DNA of 64,000 nt from positions 682,001-746,000 of the forward strand of contig NZ_CP049157.1 of NCBI RefSeq assembly GCF_011493005.1, written 5' to 3'. Below are positions 42,010-52,531 of the stretch, piece after piece. Position numbers and translations under genes: made by a program. The DNA comes from Caballeronia sp. SBC1 (GTDB lineage: Bacteria; Pseudomonadota; Gammaproteobacteria; Burkholderiales; Burkholderiaceae). The notes below the pieces were generated by a model, which was not told the DNA's origin, searched no databases, and saw nothing but the letters and a program-made list of their open reading frames with translations. Each line of letters opens with the position of its first letter. Positions within the stretch are counted from its first letter, which is position 1.

Positions 42010-42667
42010 GATGGCGTGAACTCCAGCAACGTTACTTGGCCAGTATGGCCGATGAAGAATTCGTCCCGGACGTGGCTGGACTCTGCCAGAACGCAGAGGC
42101 GCAGTCCCGACCCACAACAGCCGATCCTTTCGATTTCGTCCGTTTCAGGGCTGAATTCAGGGCTGAATTCAGGGCCGACAAGTGACATTCGCAATTGAAG
42201 CCTGAAAAATCACAAACAGGTCGTTGCACACCGTTGGTTTTTATTTATCGTCCAATACCGACGGAAAGAGAAATAGATGGCCAGGTTCCCTACAGGTCGG
42301 CATACCCGTGCATTTCCGCCTGATCGGCCTGCCCTGCGTTCCAGTGCGCGTGTGCTTGGCCAAGCGCATCAGGAACGCTTAGCGTTTGGCCTGAACCGGA
42401 CGTACTACACATATTCTGACTCCATTGGGACCTCTGCCTTAATCCGCATCATCGTACTACGCCGTTTGTCGTGGACGAAGAAACGCCAGCTCCCGGATGG
42501 TCAGATTCGACCGTAATCGCCCGCGTGGTTACCACGAGCCAATTAATTGAGAAGTCTTCTACCAGGACCCGCGCACTAATCCGTGGTGGCATGCCCATCG
42601 CCGTGGTAGTTTCCTGATTCGGCACCTCGAAAGAGGGAAAAAATAAAATTTAAGAGAGACTATCCGC
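42010..42667. repeat. 658-bp gap with tandem 12-bp palindromic repeats
   Basis: Two perfect copies of TTCAGGGCTGAA (42144-42155, 42156-42167) and a partial third (from 42168) are each palindromic (TTCAG-GG-CTGAA). The rest of the gap has only short frames, including a 79-codon one at 42277-42516 without resemblance to known proteins. The promoter of the transglutaminase-like gene must be near its right end. Confidence 0.55.
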
Positions 42668-44587
42668 ATGCTGATTGCGCGAAACGAGCGGTCGAAATCA
42701 ATGGATGGCCTGTTCATGGCACACCTCATCGCGGCCGTCATCACCGCCGTGGTCACCGCGCATTGCTCAGCCGCTTTTGCCGCTGATTACGCTCCTCCCG
42801 TGACCGTCTTGTCCGATGAGAATATCTACACGGTGAATGGCGATGGCACGTCAATACACGATCAAACGCGGTCAATTCACATTGAGAATGACGAGGGGGT
42901 TAGAAGCTACGGTCAGGTTTCATATCGATACAGCAACGAATTCCAGAAATTCGACGTTCTCGATGCTTACACAACAACTCGAGACGGAGCGCGTATCGAC
43001 GTTTCGCCCAATGCGATCTTCACCCGTCAAAGTCCGGTGAGCGCCTACGCACCTACTTTCGATGACAACCTTGTCAAGACGATTGTCTTTCCCGGCGTCG
43101 AGCCTGGCGCGACTGTCACGATGCGCACGCGTGAGACGCAGGTCACGCCATTGTTCCCGGGGCAATTTTCGGCTAATGCCTCGTTTCCTAACGACAAAGC
43201 CATCAAGAGTGCGAGCGTAACTATAAATGCGCCATCATCAATGAAACTGCATGCGGACGTCGTTGATATGCCGGGCGGGCTGGTTGCTGCAGATGTCGAC
43301 GGGGAACAAACGTGGAGTTGGTCGATAAAGGATGCACGCGCACGCCCCGGCGAAGCCTACGCGCCAAGCATTGACGATCGCAGTCCGCGGCTAGCGATCA
43401 CAACGTTTCCCAGCTATGAGGCGCTTGGGCAGGCGTACCTCGCGCGTGCGCAAACTCAAATGGCCGCTACACCCGACATACAAGCGCTGGCCAATGAGGT
43501 CACGACGGGAATTACCGACCGGCGCGACCAAGCGGATGCCATCTATCAATGGGTTAGCCGAAACGTTCGCTACGTCGCCGTCTTTCTCGGTTTCGGCGGG
43601 GTTGTCCCGCATACTGCGCAGGACGTTTTGAAGGCGCGCTATGGCGACTGCAAAGACCATACAACGCTGCTTCAGGCGCTGTTGGCAGCGAAAGGCATCA
43701 AAAGCAGCACGGTACTCGTCAATGCGGATAGCCGCTATTGGCTGCCTTCAGCCGCTAGCCCGCTGGCGGTCTTCAACCATGTGATCACCTACATTCCCGA
43801 GTTTGACGTCTACGTTGACTCAACAGCGGGCACGGCCCGATTCGGCATCCTTCCTTTGAACGAAAGAGGCAAACGTGCTTTGCTGACGGGCGACGGTGAT
43901 GAACCTAGCCGCCTGGTCACTCTTCCCCTCACACACGCGGACACCGACAAGGTAATCGTCACGACGGAGATCAGGTTGGATAGCGCTGGCACAGCTCGAG
44001 GCACTAGCACAGTCGAAAACCGGGGCGAATATGACTGGATCGCGCGTTCAATTTTTGCCGAGTTGCGCGCGGGTACCGAACCGCTGTTTGCGCAAGTGTT
44101 GCTGACGGGGAGTGGAGCAGACGGAACCGGACACTATATTCACGGCGACATTCGTAATCTCAAGGACGCGTTCTTCTTCTGGACTGTGTTTGAGCTACCC
44201 GACTACACCCCTTTTCCCGGCCCTGGGGCCATGCGTGTTCCAAGAGGGTTAGGCGGCATCAACAATATCTCCAGCGCCTTTGACGGGTTAGGTTCTAATA
44301 GACGCAGAACCCCGTTCCTATTTAAAGCAGGGTACTTCAGCGAGATTACCAAAGTGAACTTGCCCGCCACTATGAAGGTGTTAAGCCTTCCGAAACCCGC
44401 AACCGTTACGTCAGCGTTTGGCACTTACACGTCTTCCTATGCCCTTGAAGGCAGAACGGTGACCGTGACTCGGACGCTTGATCTGACGTCAGGAGTTCCG
44501 TATTTGCAGCCGGATGAGTGCCCCGCCCTAAAAAAAATGGTTGTATCAATCAAGCATGACCTTGCGGCGCAGATCGTGTATCAATGA
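42668..44587 (+). CDS. Exported DUF3857 / transglutaminase-like protein
   Basis: A 639-residue periplasmic protein. A signal peptide ends near 'AAFA-A' (about residue 38). A DUF3857 domain (about 60-230) is followed by a transglutaminase-like domain with an intact Cys-His-Asp triad: C328 in 'ARYGDCKDHTTLL', H371 in 'AVFNHVITYIP' and D384 in 'VYVDST'. A DUF3858-like beta region ends the chain. Transglutaminase-like domains may act as proteases, amidases or crosslinkers; no member of this architecture has a settled function. GAGAGA lies before the ATG. Ends 400 bp before a lipoprotein gene. Confidence 0.9.
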   Translation: MLIARNERSKSMDGLFMAHLIAAVITAVVTAHCSAAFAADYAPPVTVLSDENIYTVNGDGTSIHDQTRSIHIENDEGVRSYGQVSYRYSNEFQKFDVLDAYTTTRDGARIDVSPNAIFTRQSPVSAYAPTFDDNLVKTIVFPGVEPGATVTMRTRETQVTPLFPGQFSANASFPNDKAIKSASVTINAPSSMKLHADVVDMPGGLVAADVDGEQTWSWSIKDARARPGEAYAPSIDDRSPRLAITTFPSYEALGQAYLARAQTQMAATPDIQALANEVTTGITDRRDQADAIYQWVSRNVRYVAVFLGFGGVVPHTAQDVLKARYGDCKDHTTLLQALLAAKGIKSSTVLVNADSRYWLPSAASPLAVFNHVITYIPEFDVYVDSTAGTARFGILPLNERGKRALLTGDGDEPSRLVTLPLTHADTDKVIVTTEIRLDSAGTARGTSTVENRGEYDWIARSIFAELRAGTEPLFAQVLLTGSGADGTGHYIHGDIRNLKDAFFFWTVFELPDYTPFPGPGAMRVPRGLGGINNISSAFDGLGSNRRRTPFLFKAGYFSEITKVNLPATMKVLSLPKPATVTSAFGTYTSSYALEGRTVTVTRTLDLTSGVPYLQPDECPALKKMVVSIKHDLAAQIVYQ

Positions 44588-45009
44588 TCGATACACTGAA
44601 TCGGTAAACCGAGCGGTCGCAAACAAATGGCGCGAAAACCGAACGTGCGGAGTCGAGAGGACCATCGGATTGCCGACGATTCCAGTCGAAATGTTGAAGG
44701 ACCGCTTGTGGCCGAACCCGGTCTGACGATTAACTCGCTAGAGGGTCGGCATAGATCGGTCCGCGTCGAGCAGACGTCGGCCCGCATCCGACGGCCAATC
44801 TCCCCGGCAGTGGCCATCGGTGGATTCGCAAGTCTAAGCACGCGCAACTCGGGTCGCTTCGTGAGTTTCCAAATTTATTGCCGCTCAAGCGTCTTCCAGT
44901 GAGTCAATTCGACGGCTATTTAAATATAAAGAAAGTATGTTCCCGGCCGTTAATACAGACTTCGACCAACCGCGGTGCAAGACGGACCGTTCAACTCACG
45001 GCGATCCCC
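44588..45009. other. 422-bp gap, no gene seen
   Basis: Short frames only. The lipoprotein gene downstream could be read from an earlier in-frame codon (44878), but its signal peptide fits ATG 45010. No dyad noticed. Confidence 0.4.
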
Positions 45010-45516
45010 ATGAAGAACAGAAGCCTGGCCTGCGTCCTTGGACTCACGTGCGTATTGCTCGCGGGATGCCTGACAACCGTCCCCAAAATTGATGCACAGC
45101 ATTCTGCTAGCGTCCAGACGAGACAACTGATTGCTAACGGGATACAAGCGCCGACGATCGACGCCAATGGAAATCTGGTGACGCCATGGGTACGCGATTC
45201 GATGATCTCAGCGTTCTACATGCGAGCAGCCCACCTCGGGATTAAGATCAATCCGAACGGTATTCCAGTAACTATTCACATTACAAGTGTCAGAAGTAGA
45301 TCCGAGACCGCTCGCGCATTCGCAAATTTCTTCGACGGCGCTGATCATCTTAGCGGAGTCGTCAGTGTGGGGGATGCTAGCTTTGAGATTGAGGAAGACA
45401 CGTGGCTAGACTGGGCGATTACTGGTTTTCGTTCGATGGAAGAGGTTTCGAATGCGGTAGGCGAGCAGGCAGCGAATGGAATCGCGTTAGTCGCCGGACT
45501 GCCAGTCAGTGACTGA
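45010..45516 (+). CDS. Conserved lipoprotein of unknown function
   Basis: A 168-residue lipoprotein with a signal peptide and lipobox (LLAGC, Cys20) from ATG 45010. The mature protein has alternating alpha/beta patterns ('MRAAHLGIKINPNGIPVTIHITSVRSRS') and a hydrophobic C-terminal helix ('QAANGIALVAGLPVSD'). It looks like an outer-membrane-anchored small domain, but I recognise no family. Its stop codon lies within a perfect long hairpin. It may accompany the transglutaminase-like gene 420 bp upstream. Confidence 0.7.
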   Translation: MKNRSLACVLGLTCVLLAGCLTTVPKIDAQHSASVQTRQLIANGIQAPTIDANGNLVTPWVRDSMISAFYMRAAHLGIKINPNGIPVTIHITSVRSRSETARAFANFFDGADHLSGVVSVGDASFEIEEDTWLDWAITGFRSMEEVSNAVGEQAANGIALVAGLPVSD

Positions 45517-45541
45517 CCTCTCAGGAGGTCAGTCACTGACT
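45504..45541. terminator. Perfect 17-bp stem-loop overlapping the lipoprotein stop codon
   Basis: GTCAGTGACTGACCTC (45505-45520) pairs without mismatch with GAGGTCAGTCACTGAC (45525-45540); a further A-T pair extends it to 17 bp, with loop TCAG. The TGA stop (45514-45516) sits in the left arm. No T run follows, so it may be a factor-dependent terminator or mRNA-stability element. Confidence 0.6.
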
Positions 45542-45855
45542 ACGTTGCAGACGCTTCGCGTGCAGCTATATTATCGACAAATTGGGGGCCCCCTTTCGAA
45601 GGACTGAAAGTGGCTGGTCCCGGTCTGTCAACGTCCGGAGGCTGATCAGAGCGCGATATATCGCCCTTTGATCTTTCGCCTCACATCCAAAATCAAAGAA
45701 ACGTTCGCCCGATACTCCCCGCGCGGGGCCGCGCGCGCTACGGCGAACAAGTACTGATATGCTTTGCAACCTACACTAGCGCGCTCGGAGCGGGCTAGTG
45801 GCTCGACATAAAATCCAGCCGCACGGGGCGGATCAAAACTGGACAAAAAACAGCG
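45542..45855. promoter_or_regulatory. 314-bp region upstream of the AraC gene with a dyad
   Basis: CACTAGCGCGCT (45774-45785) pairs with AGCGGGCTAGTG (45789-45800) with one mismatch and a 3-bp centre, 56 bp before the AraC gene start. A role as operator or terminator of upstream transcription is possible. No gene is seen. Confidence 0.45.
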
Positions 45856-46941
45856 ATGGGCACTGCATTGAACGACGACTCGCACCACACTGCCATACCG
45901 CTAAGCCGCTTGTTATCGCCGCCGGAGTCGCCGACGCTTTCACCCGGCATCGTACACAGCAATTTCAGCGTTCAAGGCAACGCCCGTCAAAGCTTCCTCG
46001 CCTGGCAGGAGCGTATGAGCCCTGTCTACGACATACAGCCGTCCTCAAATCAAGCTGAAGATACCTTCGCTGCATCGCTGTCTCGTTACACAATCGACAA
46101 TCTGAGCCTTTTCGATTTCCGCACCGGGCCGAACCTGGCCGTGCGGTCGTTAGGTCGTGTTTCGACCGAAAGCGTTCGTGACATCAGCTTCAGCGTGTTC
46201 CTTGAAGGGCAACCGTCGCAGTTCCTGGGCGGCAAGCCGCGGCTCGATGCGCCGCACATACCGCAAGTGCCAAGCATCCTCGCGCTGGACATGGATCAGC
46301 CGTGCACGATCCAGAGTTTTCATGGTCGCTTGCTGCTCCTTTTTGTGCCCCGCGCGTTGGTGGAAAGGTCGTTCCCAGATGCCGCCTCGCTGCATGGCCG
46401 CTGGGTCCGCGCCACCACCCCTGTAACGCGCATATTGATTGACCATCTGGTGGCGCTGAAGCGACAAATCGTCGGACTGAGCAAGGTGGACGCGCATCAG
46501 TCTTTTCTCACCGCTGTAGAGCTGCTCGCGGCCGCTTTCAGCCGCCAAGCGGGGCTTTCCGGCGACGGCCGCGCAGCGGTGCGCGCGGCCGTCTATGGAC
46601 AAGTGCGGCGGTATGTAGAGGCTAACCTGCACGATCCGGATTTGACGCCTGACAGCGTGTTGGCATCGCTGCATCTCTCGCGCGCCAGCGTGTATCGTCT
46701 ATTCGAACATGACGGCGGCCTGGCCGCTTATATTCGCAGCCGCAGGCTGCGAATGGCGGCCGATGAGCTGGTGCGCTTTCCGCATATGGAGGTACAGGAC
46801 ATTGCCTCGGGGCTGGGTTTCAATGATGCGTCGAGCTTTACCCGTGCATTCCGCCGCGCCTTCGACATCGCGCCACGGGAACTGCATGAGTACGCGCCCC
46901 TGCTCCAACGCAAACATGCAACGCAGGAGCGCTTCACATAG
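45856..46941 (+). CDS. AraC-family regulator (FeaR/AraC_binding_2 type)
   Basis: A 361-residue regulator. The N-terminal cupin-like AraC_binding_2 domain ('SLFDFRTGPNLAVRSLGRVS', 'ISFSVFLEGQPSQFLGGK') matches FeaR/NahR-like activators. The C-terminal HTH_18 covers about 250-350 ('LTPDSVLASLHLSRASVYRLFEH', 'MEVQDIASGLGFNDASSFTRAFRRAFDI'). It converges with the L-fuconate dehydratase gene, so its target may be the sugar operon or something else; nothing in sequence proves it. Confidence 0.9.
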   Translation: MGTALNDDSHHTAIPLSRLLSPPESPTLSPGIVHSNFSVQGNARQSFLAWQERMSPVYDIQPSSNQAEDTFAASLSRYTIDNLSLFDFRTGPNLAVRSLGRVSTESVRDISFSVFLEGQPSQFLGGKPRLDAPHIPQVPSILALDMDQPCTIQSFHGRLLLLFVPRALVERSFPDAASLHGRWVRATTPVTRILIDHLVALKRQIVGLSKVDAHQSFLTAVELLAAAFSRQAGLSGDGRAAVRAAVYGQVRRYVEANLHDPDLTPDSVLASLHLSRASVYRLFEHDGGLAAYIRSRRLRMAADELVRFPHMEVQDIASGLGFNDASSFTRAFRRAFDIAPRELHEYAPLLQRKHATQERFT

Positions 46942-46976
46942 TCGGGCAATGCGCGCGGCTCAGCCGCGCATCCCGA
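46942..46976. terminator. Bidirectional terminator-like hairpin
   Basis: GCGCGGC (46953-46959) pairs with GCCGCGC (46963-46969) around loop TCA, flanked by TCGGG (46942-46946) and CCCGA (46972-46976). It sits between the converging AraC and fuconate dehydratase genes. Confidence 0.6.
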
Positions 46977-47024
46977 ACGCCCATGCATGGCGTCGTCGAA
47001 TACCAAAGCCCAGCGCGTACCGTC

Positions 47025-48323
47025 TCAGGCCCGCCAGGCAGGACCCTCAGGAAAGTCATACTGATCGAGCGACGCCGCCTGCATTTCGATGCTGTAGCCC
47101 GGACGTTGCGGCGGCATGTATCTGCCGTTTTGGATCACGACAGGATCGACGAAATGCTCATGCAGATGATCCACGTACTCGAGCACCCGGTTCTCCAGCG
47201 AAGCCGACACGCAAATGTAGTCGAACAACGAAATGTGCTGGACGTACTCGCATAAGCCCACACCGCCCGCATGCGGGCAAACGGGCACGCCGAATTTCGC
47301 CGCCATCAGCAGGACGACGATCACTTCGTTCAGACCGCCCAGGCGGCAGCTATCGACCTGACAGAAGTCGATTGCCTGCGCCTGCAGCAACTGCTTGAAC
47401 ATCACCCGGTTATGGCAATGCTCGCCCGTCGCGACGCCGATGGGCCGGATCCGCTGGCGGATAGCCGCGTGGCCGAGAATGTCGTCGGGGCTCGTGGGTT
47501 CCTCGATCCACCACGGATCGAATTGCGCCAGGCGCCGCATGTTCGCGACCGCTTCATCGACGTCCCACACCTGGTTCGCATCCATCATCAGCTTGCGGTC
47601 TTCGCCAATTTCCTCGCGCAGGATGCGGGCGCGGCGCATATCTTCTTCGAGGTTGCCGCCCACCTTCTGCTTGAAGTGCGTCCAGCCTTGCGCCACGCCT
47701 TCACGGGCGAGCCGGCGGATCTTGTCGTCGTCATAGCCTAGCCAGCCCGCCGACGTCGTGTAGGCCGGATAACCGTGCGCCAGCATCTCCCTTTCGCGCT
47801 CGCCCCGGGTCTTTGCATGGCGGTGCAATAGGGCGATGGCTTCTTGCGGCGTGATCGCATCGGTCACGTAACGGAAATCGAGGCAACGCACGAGTTCTTC
47901 GGGGCTCATGTCAACGAGCAGCTTCCACACCGGCTTGCCTTCCGCTTTGGCCCACAGGTCCCAGGCGGCATTCACGACAGCGGCCGTTGCCAGATGGATG
48001 ACGCCTTTATCTGGGCCGATCCAGCGCAGCTGGCTGTCCGACGTCAGCGCGCGCCAGAAAGCGCCCATGTTCGCTGCAATATCTTCAAGTTTTTTGCCGA
48101 CAACGAGAGCGCTAAGCGCGTGTACCGCACTCACGCAGATCTCGTTGCCGCGCCCGATGGTGAACGTGAGGCCATGACCCGTGAGCGTCTCAGGCGAATC
48201 CGTTTCAAGCGTCACGTAGGTGGCGGAGTAATCCGGCGCGGCGTTCATCGCATCGGAGCCGTCGAGTGAACGCGAGGTCGGAAACCGGATGTCCCGGACG
48301 GACAGCTTGGTGATCGTGGGCAT
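47025..48323 (-). CDS. L-fuconate dehydratase (enolase superfamily)
   Basis: A 432-residue enolase-superfamily dehydratase, making 2-keto-3-deoxy-L-fuconate. The catalytic set matches characterised L-fuconate dehydratases: K218-Q-K220, metal ligands D248 ('MMDANQ'), E274 ('WIEEP') and E301 ('GEHCHN'), and general base H351 ('CPHAGGVGL'). GGAGG lies just before the ATG giving MPTITKLSVRDIRF; a 73-codon longer frame is spurious. Last gene of an operon with a sugar ABC importer. The other enzymes of the fucose pathway are not in the window. Confidence 0.93.
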   Translation of the reverse strand: MPTITKLSVRDIRFPTSRSLDGSDAMNAAPDYSATYVTLETDSPETLTGHGLTFTIGRGNEICVSAVHALSALVVGKKLEDIAANMGAFWRALTSDSQLRWIGPDKGVIHLATAAVVNAAWDLWAKAEGKPVWKLLVDMSPEELVRCLDFRYVTDAITPQEAIALLHRHAKTRGEREREMLAHGYPAYTTSAGWLGYDDDKIRRLAREGVAQGWTHFKQKVGGNLEEDMRRARILREEIGEDRKLMMDANQVWDVDEAVANMRRLAQFDPWWIEEPTSPDDILGHAAIRQRIRPIGVATGEHCHNRVMFKQLLQAQAIDFCQVDSCRLGGLNEVIVVLLMAAKFGVPVCPHAGGVGLCEYVQHISLFDYICVSASLENRVLEYVDHLHEHFVDPVVIQNGRYMPPQRPGYSIEMQAASLDQYDFPEGPAWRA

Positions 48324-48412
48324 CTGAACCTCCTCCCCATTGAACAACGAGGGCCGCAGCCCAAACAGGCGCCGCACCCCTTCCTCTCTCGTCGCGTTCC
48401 GGCAGGCGACGG

Positions 48413-49354
48413 TCAGTCGTAGAGCACGGCGGTGATCTTCGGATCGTTGATATTGCTCTTGTCGTACCAGTAGAAGCCTGTGTCGACTTTCTTCGGCAGC
48501 TTCTCGCCTTTCAACGCCTTCACCGCGGAGTCGACAACACATTTGCCGATGCCAATCGGGTTCTGCGTAATGGCGCCGTACATCAGGCCCGAATTGATGT
48601 CGTCCTTTTGCTCCTTGCCGGAGTCATAGCCAATCAGCACGAGCTTTTTACCCGACTCCTTGACGCCGATCGCGGCGCCCTCCGCCGAGCCTTCATTCGA
48701 GCCGAAAATGCCCTTGAGATTGGGGTTGGCCTGGATCATCGTCTTGGCAATTTCCGCCGACTTCAAATGGTCGCCGCCGCCATACTGGACCGAGACGATC
48801 TTGATGTTCGGATGCTTGGCTTTCATCTCGTTCAGGAAGCCATCGCGACGATCAACGCCAGTGCGGCTGGTCTGGTCGTGCACGATCAGGCCAACCTCAC
48901 CGGAATTGCCGATCGCCTCGGCCATCTTGTCGGCGGCGAGTGAGGCGGCGGCAAGGTTATCCGTCGCGCAGGTCGTGAGCGGAATGTCGCTGTCGACGCC
49001 GGAGTCAAAGGCGATAACTGGAATTTTGTCGGCCTGCGCCCGCTTCAGCAGCGGAATGGCCGCCTTGCTGTCGAGTGCGGCGATGCCGAGCGCCTGGGGC
49101 TTCTTGGCGAGCGCGGCTGAAAGCATGTCGATCTGCTTGTCGACCATGGCCTCGGTTTCCGGACCCTCGAAGGAGATCCTGACGCTGTGCTCCTTGGCCG
49201 ACTGTTCCGCGCCGGCTTTGACGGCCTGCCAGAACTGGTGCTGGAAACCTTTCGAGATCAGCGGGATGTAGGCTTCGTCTGCGCGCGCAAGACTCGCCCC
49301 GCCAATGAGCGCGCCAACGCCGACCACAGCACCGATTAGTCTTCTTTTCAACAT
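48413..49354 (-). CDS. Sugar ABC transporter, periplasmic binding protein
   Basis: A 313-residue binding protein of the ribose/galactose (Peripla_BP_4) type. The ATG giving MLKRRLIGAVVGVG has AGGAGG upstream. The signal peptide ends near 'SLARA-D'. Ligand-binding landmarks include 'GFQHQFWQAVKAGAEQSAKE', 'ALDSKAAIPLLKRAQADKIPVIAFDSGV' and 'NEGSAEGAAIGVKESG'. With the downstream fuconate dehydratase, L-fucose or a related deoxy-sugar is the likely ligand (inference). Confidence 0.92.
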   Translation of the reverse strand: MLKRRLIGAVVGVGALIGGASLARADEAYIPLISKGFQHQFWQAVKAGAEQSAKEHSVRISFEGPETEAMVDKQIDMLSAALAKKPQALGIAALDSKAAIPLLKRAQADKIPVIAFDSGVDSDIPLTTCATDNLAAASLAADKMAEAIGNSGEVGLIVHDQTSRTGVDRRDGFLNEMKAKHPNIKIVSVQYGGGDHLKSAEIAKTMIQANPNLKGIFGSNEGSAEGAAIGVKESGKKLVLIGYDSGKEQKDDINSGLMYGAITQNPIGIGKCVVDSAVKALKGEKLPKKVDTGFYWYDKSNINDPKITAVLYD

Positions 49355-49461
49355 GGTGGTTCTCCTCCTAAGGTGGGCTATCAACCTTCAGCCGTTGGGG
49401 GAGCCTTGGCGCTCCCTTTCTTGATTTTGTTCCGCGTCGCTGCAACGTTAGTCAGCTTTCG

Positions 49462-50487
49462 TCAGCCTTTCTTGCGCCGCAGAATATCGGCATAGACCGC
49501 GAGAATGATGATGAGACCGGTCACCACGATCTGCCATTCCTGAGCGACGGACATGATCCGCAGGCCGTTGGTCAGCACGCTCATGATGAAGGCGCCGATG
49601 ATCGTGCCCATGATCGTGCCCGAACCGCCGCTGAGAGACGTCCCGCCAATGACCACGGCGGCTATCGCTTCGAGTTCGTAACCTTGGCCTAGCGCCGGCT
49701 GGGCCGAATTCAGGCGCGAGGCGATGAGCAGGCCGGCGACGCCGCAAATTGCCCCGCTCAGGCCGTAAATCGCGATCTTCCACCGGTCGACATTCACACC
49801 GGAAAGGCGCACGGCTTCTTCGTTGCTCCCGAGCGCAAAGGTGTATCGGCCCAGCGCCGTGCGGTTAAGCGTGATCGAACTCACGACAGCCAGGAAAAAC
49901 AGGATCAGGACCGCATTCGGAACGGGCAAGCTCGGAAGGAAATAGCCGATCAGCGAATCCTGAGAGATCCTGTAGAAGTTTTCAGTGTCGGTGAAATAGA
50001 TCGGTTTGTCGGCCGAGACCACGAGCGAAAGTCCTTTCAGCAGCAGCATCATGCCCAGGGTGGCAATGAACGGCGGTATCTTCATTTTCGCGGTGAGGGT
50101 GCCCGAAACGGTCCCGCAGAGCGCGCCTGTGCCAATTGCAGCAATCACGCCGAGCGACATCGGCAAATGCCAATAGGTCAGGAACACGCCGCAGATGACC
50201 GCCGTGAAGGTCATCAACGTGCCGACGGACAAATCGATGCCGCCGGTAATGATGACGAACGTGCAAGCGATCGCCAGAACGCCGTTGACCGCCGTCGCCT
50301 GCAGAATCCCGAGCATGTTGTCCATCTGCATGAAAGCGGGCGAGGCGAAGCTAAAAAACGCCAGCAGCAAAACCAGGCTCCCGAAGGCGAGCAGCTTTTG
50401 CAGGGCGGTCGGCGAGAAGAGACGGGCTCTCAGGCCGGACACCCGTCCCTGATTTCCCAGCGCCGAAGTATCCGATGGCAGTGTCAT
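49462..50487 (-). CDS. Sugar ABC transporter permease (RbsC-like)
   Basis: A 341-residue BPD_transp_2 permease with about ten membrane helices. The family core is visible ('AIACTFVIITGGIDLSVGTLMTF', 'ALGSNEEAVRLSGVNVDRWKIAIYGLSGAICGVAGL', 'IAAVVIGGTSLSGGSGTIMGTIIGAF'). It is the membrane part of the importer with the flanking binding protein and ATPase genes; 24 bp separate it from the ATPase gene. Confidence 0.93.
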   Translation of the reverse strand: MTLPSDTSALGNQGRVSGLRARLFSPTALQKLLAFGSLVLLLAFFSFASPAFMQMDNMLGILQATAVNGVLAIACTFVIITGGIDLSVGTLMTFTAVICGVFLTYWHLPMSLGVIAAIGTGALCGTVSGTLTAKMKIPPFIATLGMMLLLKGLSLVVSADKPIYFTDTENFYRISQDSLIGYFLPSLPVPNAVLILFFLAVVSSITLNRTALGRYTFALGSNEEAVRLSGVNVDRWKIAIYGLSGAICGVAGLLIASRLNSAQPALGQGYELEAIAAVVIGGTSLSGGSGTIMGTIIGAFIMSVLTNGLRIMSVAQEWQIVVTGLIIILAVYADILRRKKG

Positions 50488-50511
50488 GAAACGGACCTCT
50501 CCTCTAAAGAC

Positions 50512-52023
<1,512 letters not shown>

Positions 52024-52531
52024 GGCGCGGAGTTATCGGCATTTCCGCGACGGCGGCCGGCGTCATCGCGAGAAGCGGGTCGAAAAAGCGCCAAGTGTGG
52101 ATGCGCCGGGCGTAGCCGGGTATCACGATGAAAATCGTGGCTGGAATTGCGGTGAAAACCGCGGCGGAAATCGCAACGAGAAGCCAGACACATTGCTGGG
52201 CCCCCAAACCGATGTGCCACGATTTTACGACGCTGGACGGCAGCGGCTCAACCGTAGGCATTCCCTAGTGTTGTGCGCATAGCGTTCGCGCCTCGGTTAG
52301 CCGGAAAGTGCCGAGGCTTCGTCAGTACGTTCGTCGAATAAAACTCCGCCATCCTGAATTCCGGGACGGTCTTCTTCCCGGCCGTATCCGAATTGCTCTG
52401 CGCGCGGGGTGGTTTCACCCCAGCAGACTACGGCCTTCCCGCACTATGTCGAACGAGCGGTCATGGTTTGCGGGCCGCGCGGGTTCCTGGACCCCGCACG
52501 GCCTCCGGCACGCCGTTTTGCTTCGGGCGGT
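52024..52531. other. 508-bp gap upstream of the sugar operon
   Basis: This should hold the promoter of the ABC/fuconate operon and the end of the adhP transcript. Frames here are short or antisense to adhP. No clear operator found; a GC-rich imperfect repeat occurs near 52125-52185. Confidence 0.4.

Noticed and set aside
42277..42516. 79-codon plus-strand frame
   Set aside because: No resemblance to known proteins, no start signal, and the region behaves as intergenic.
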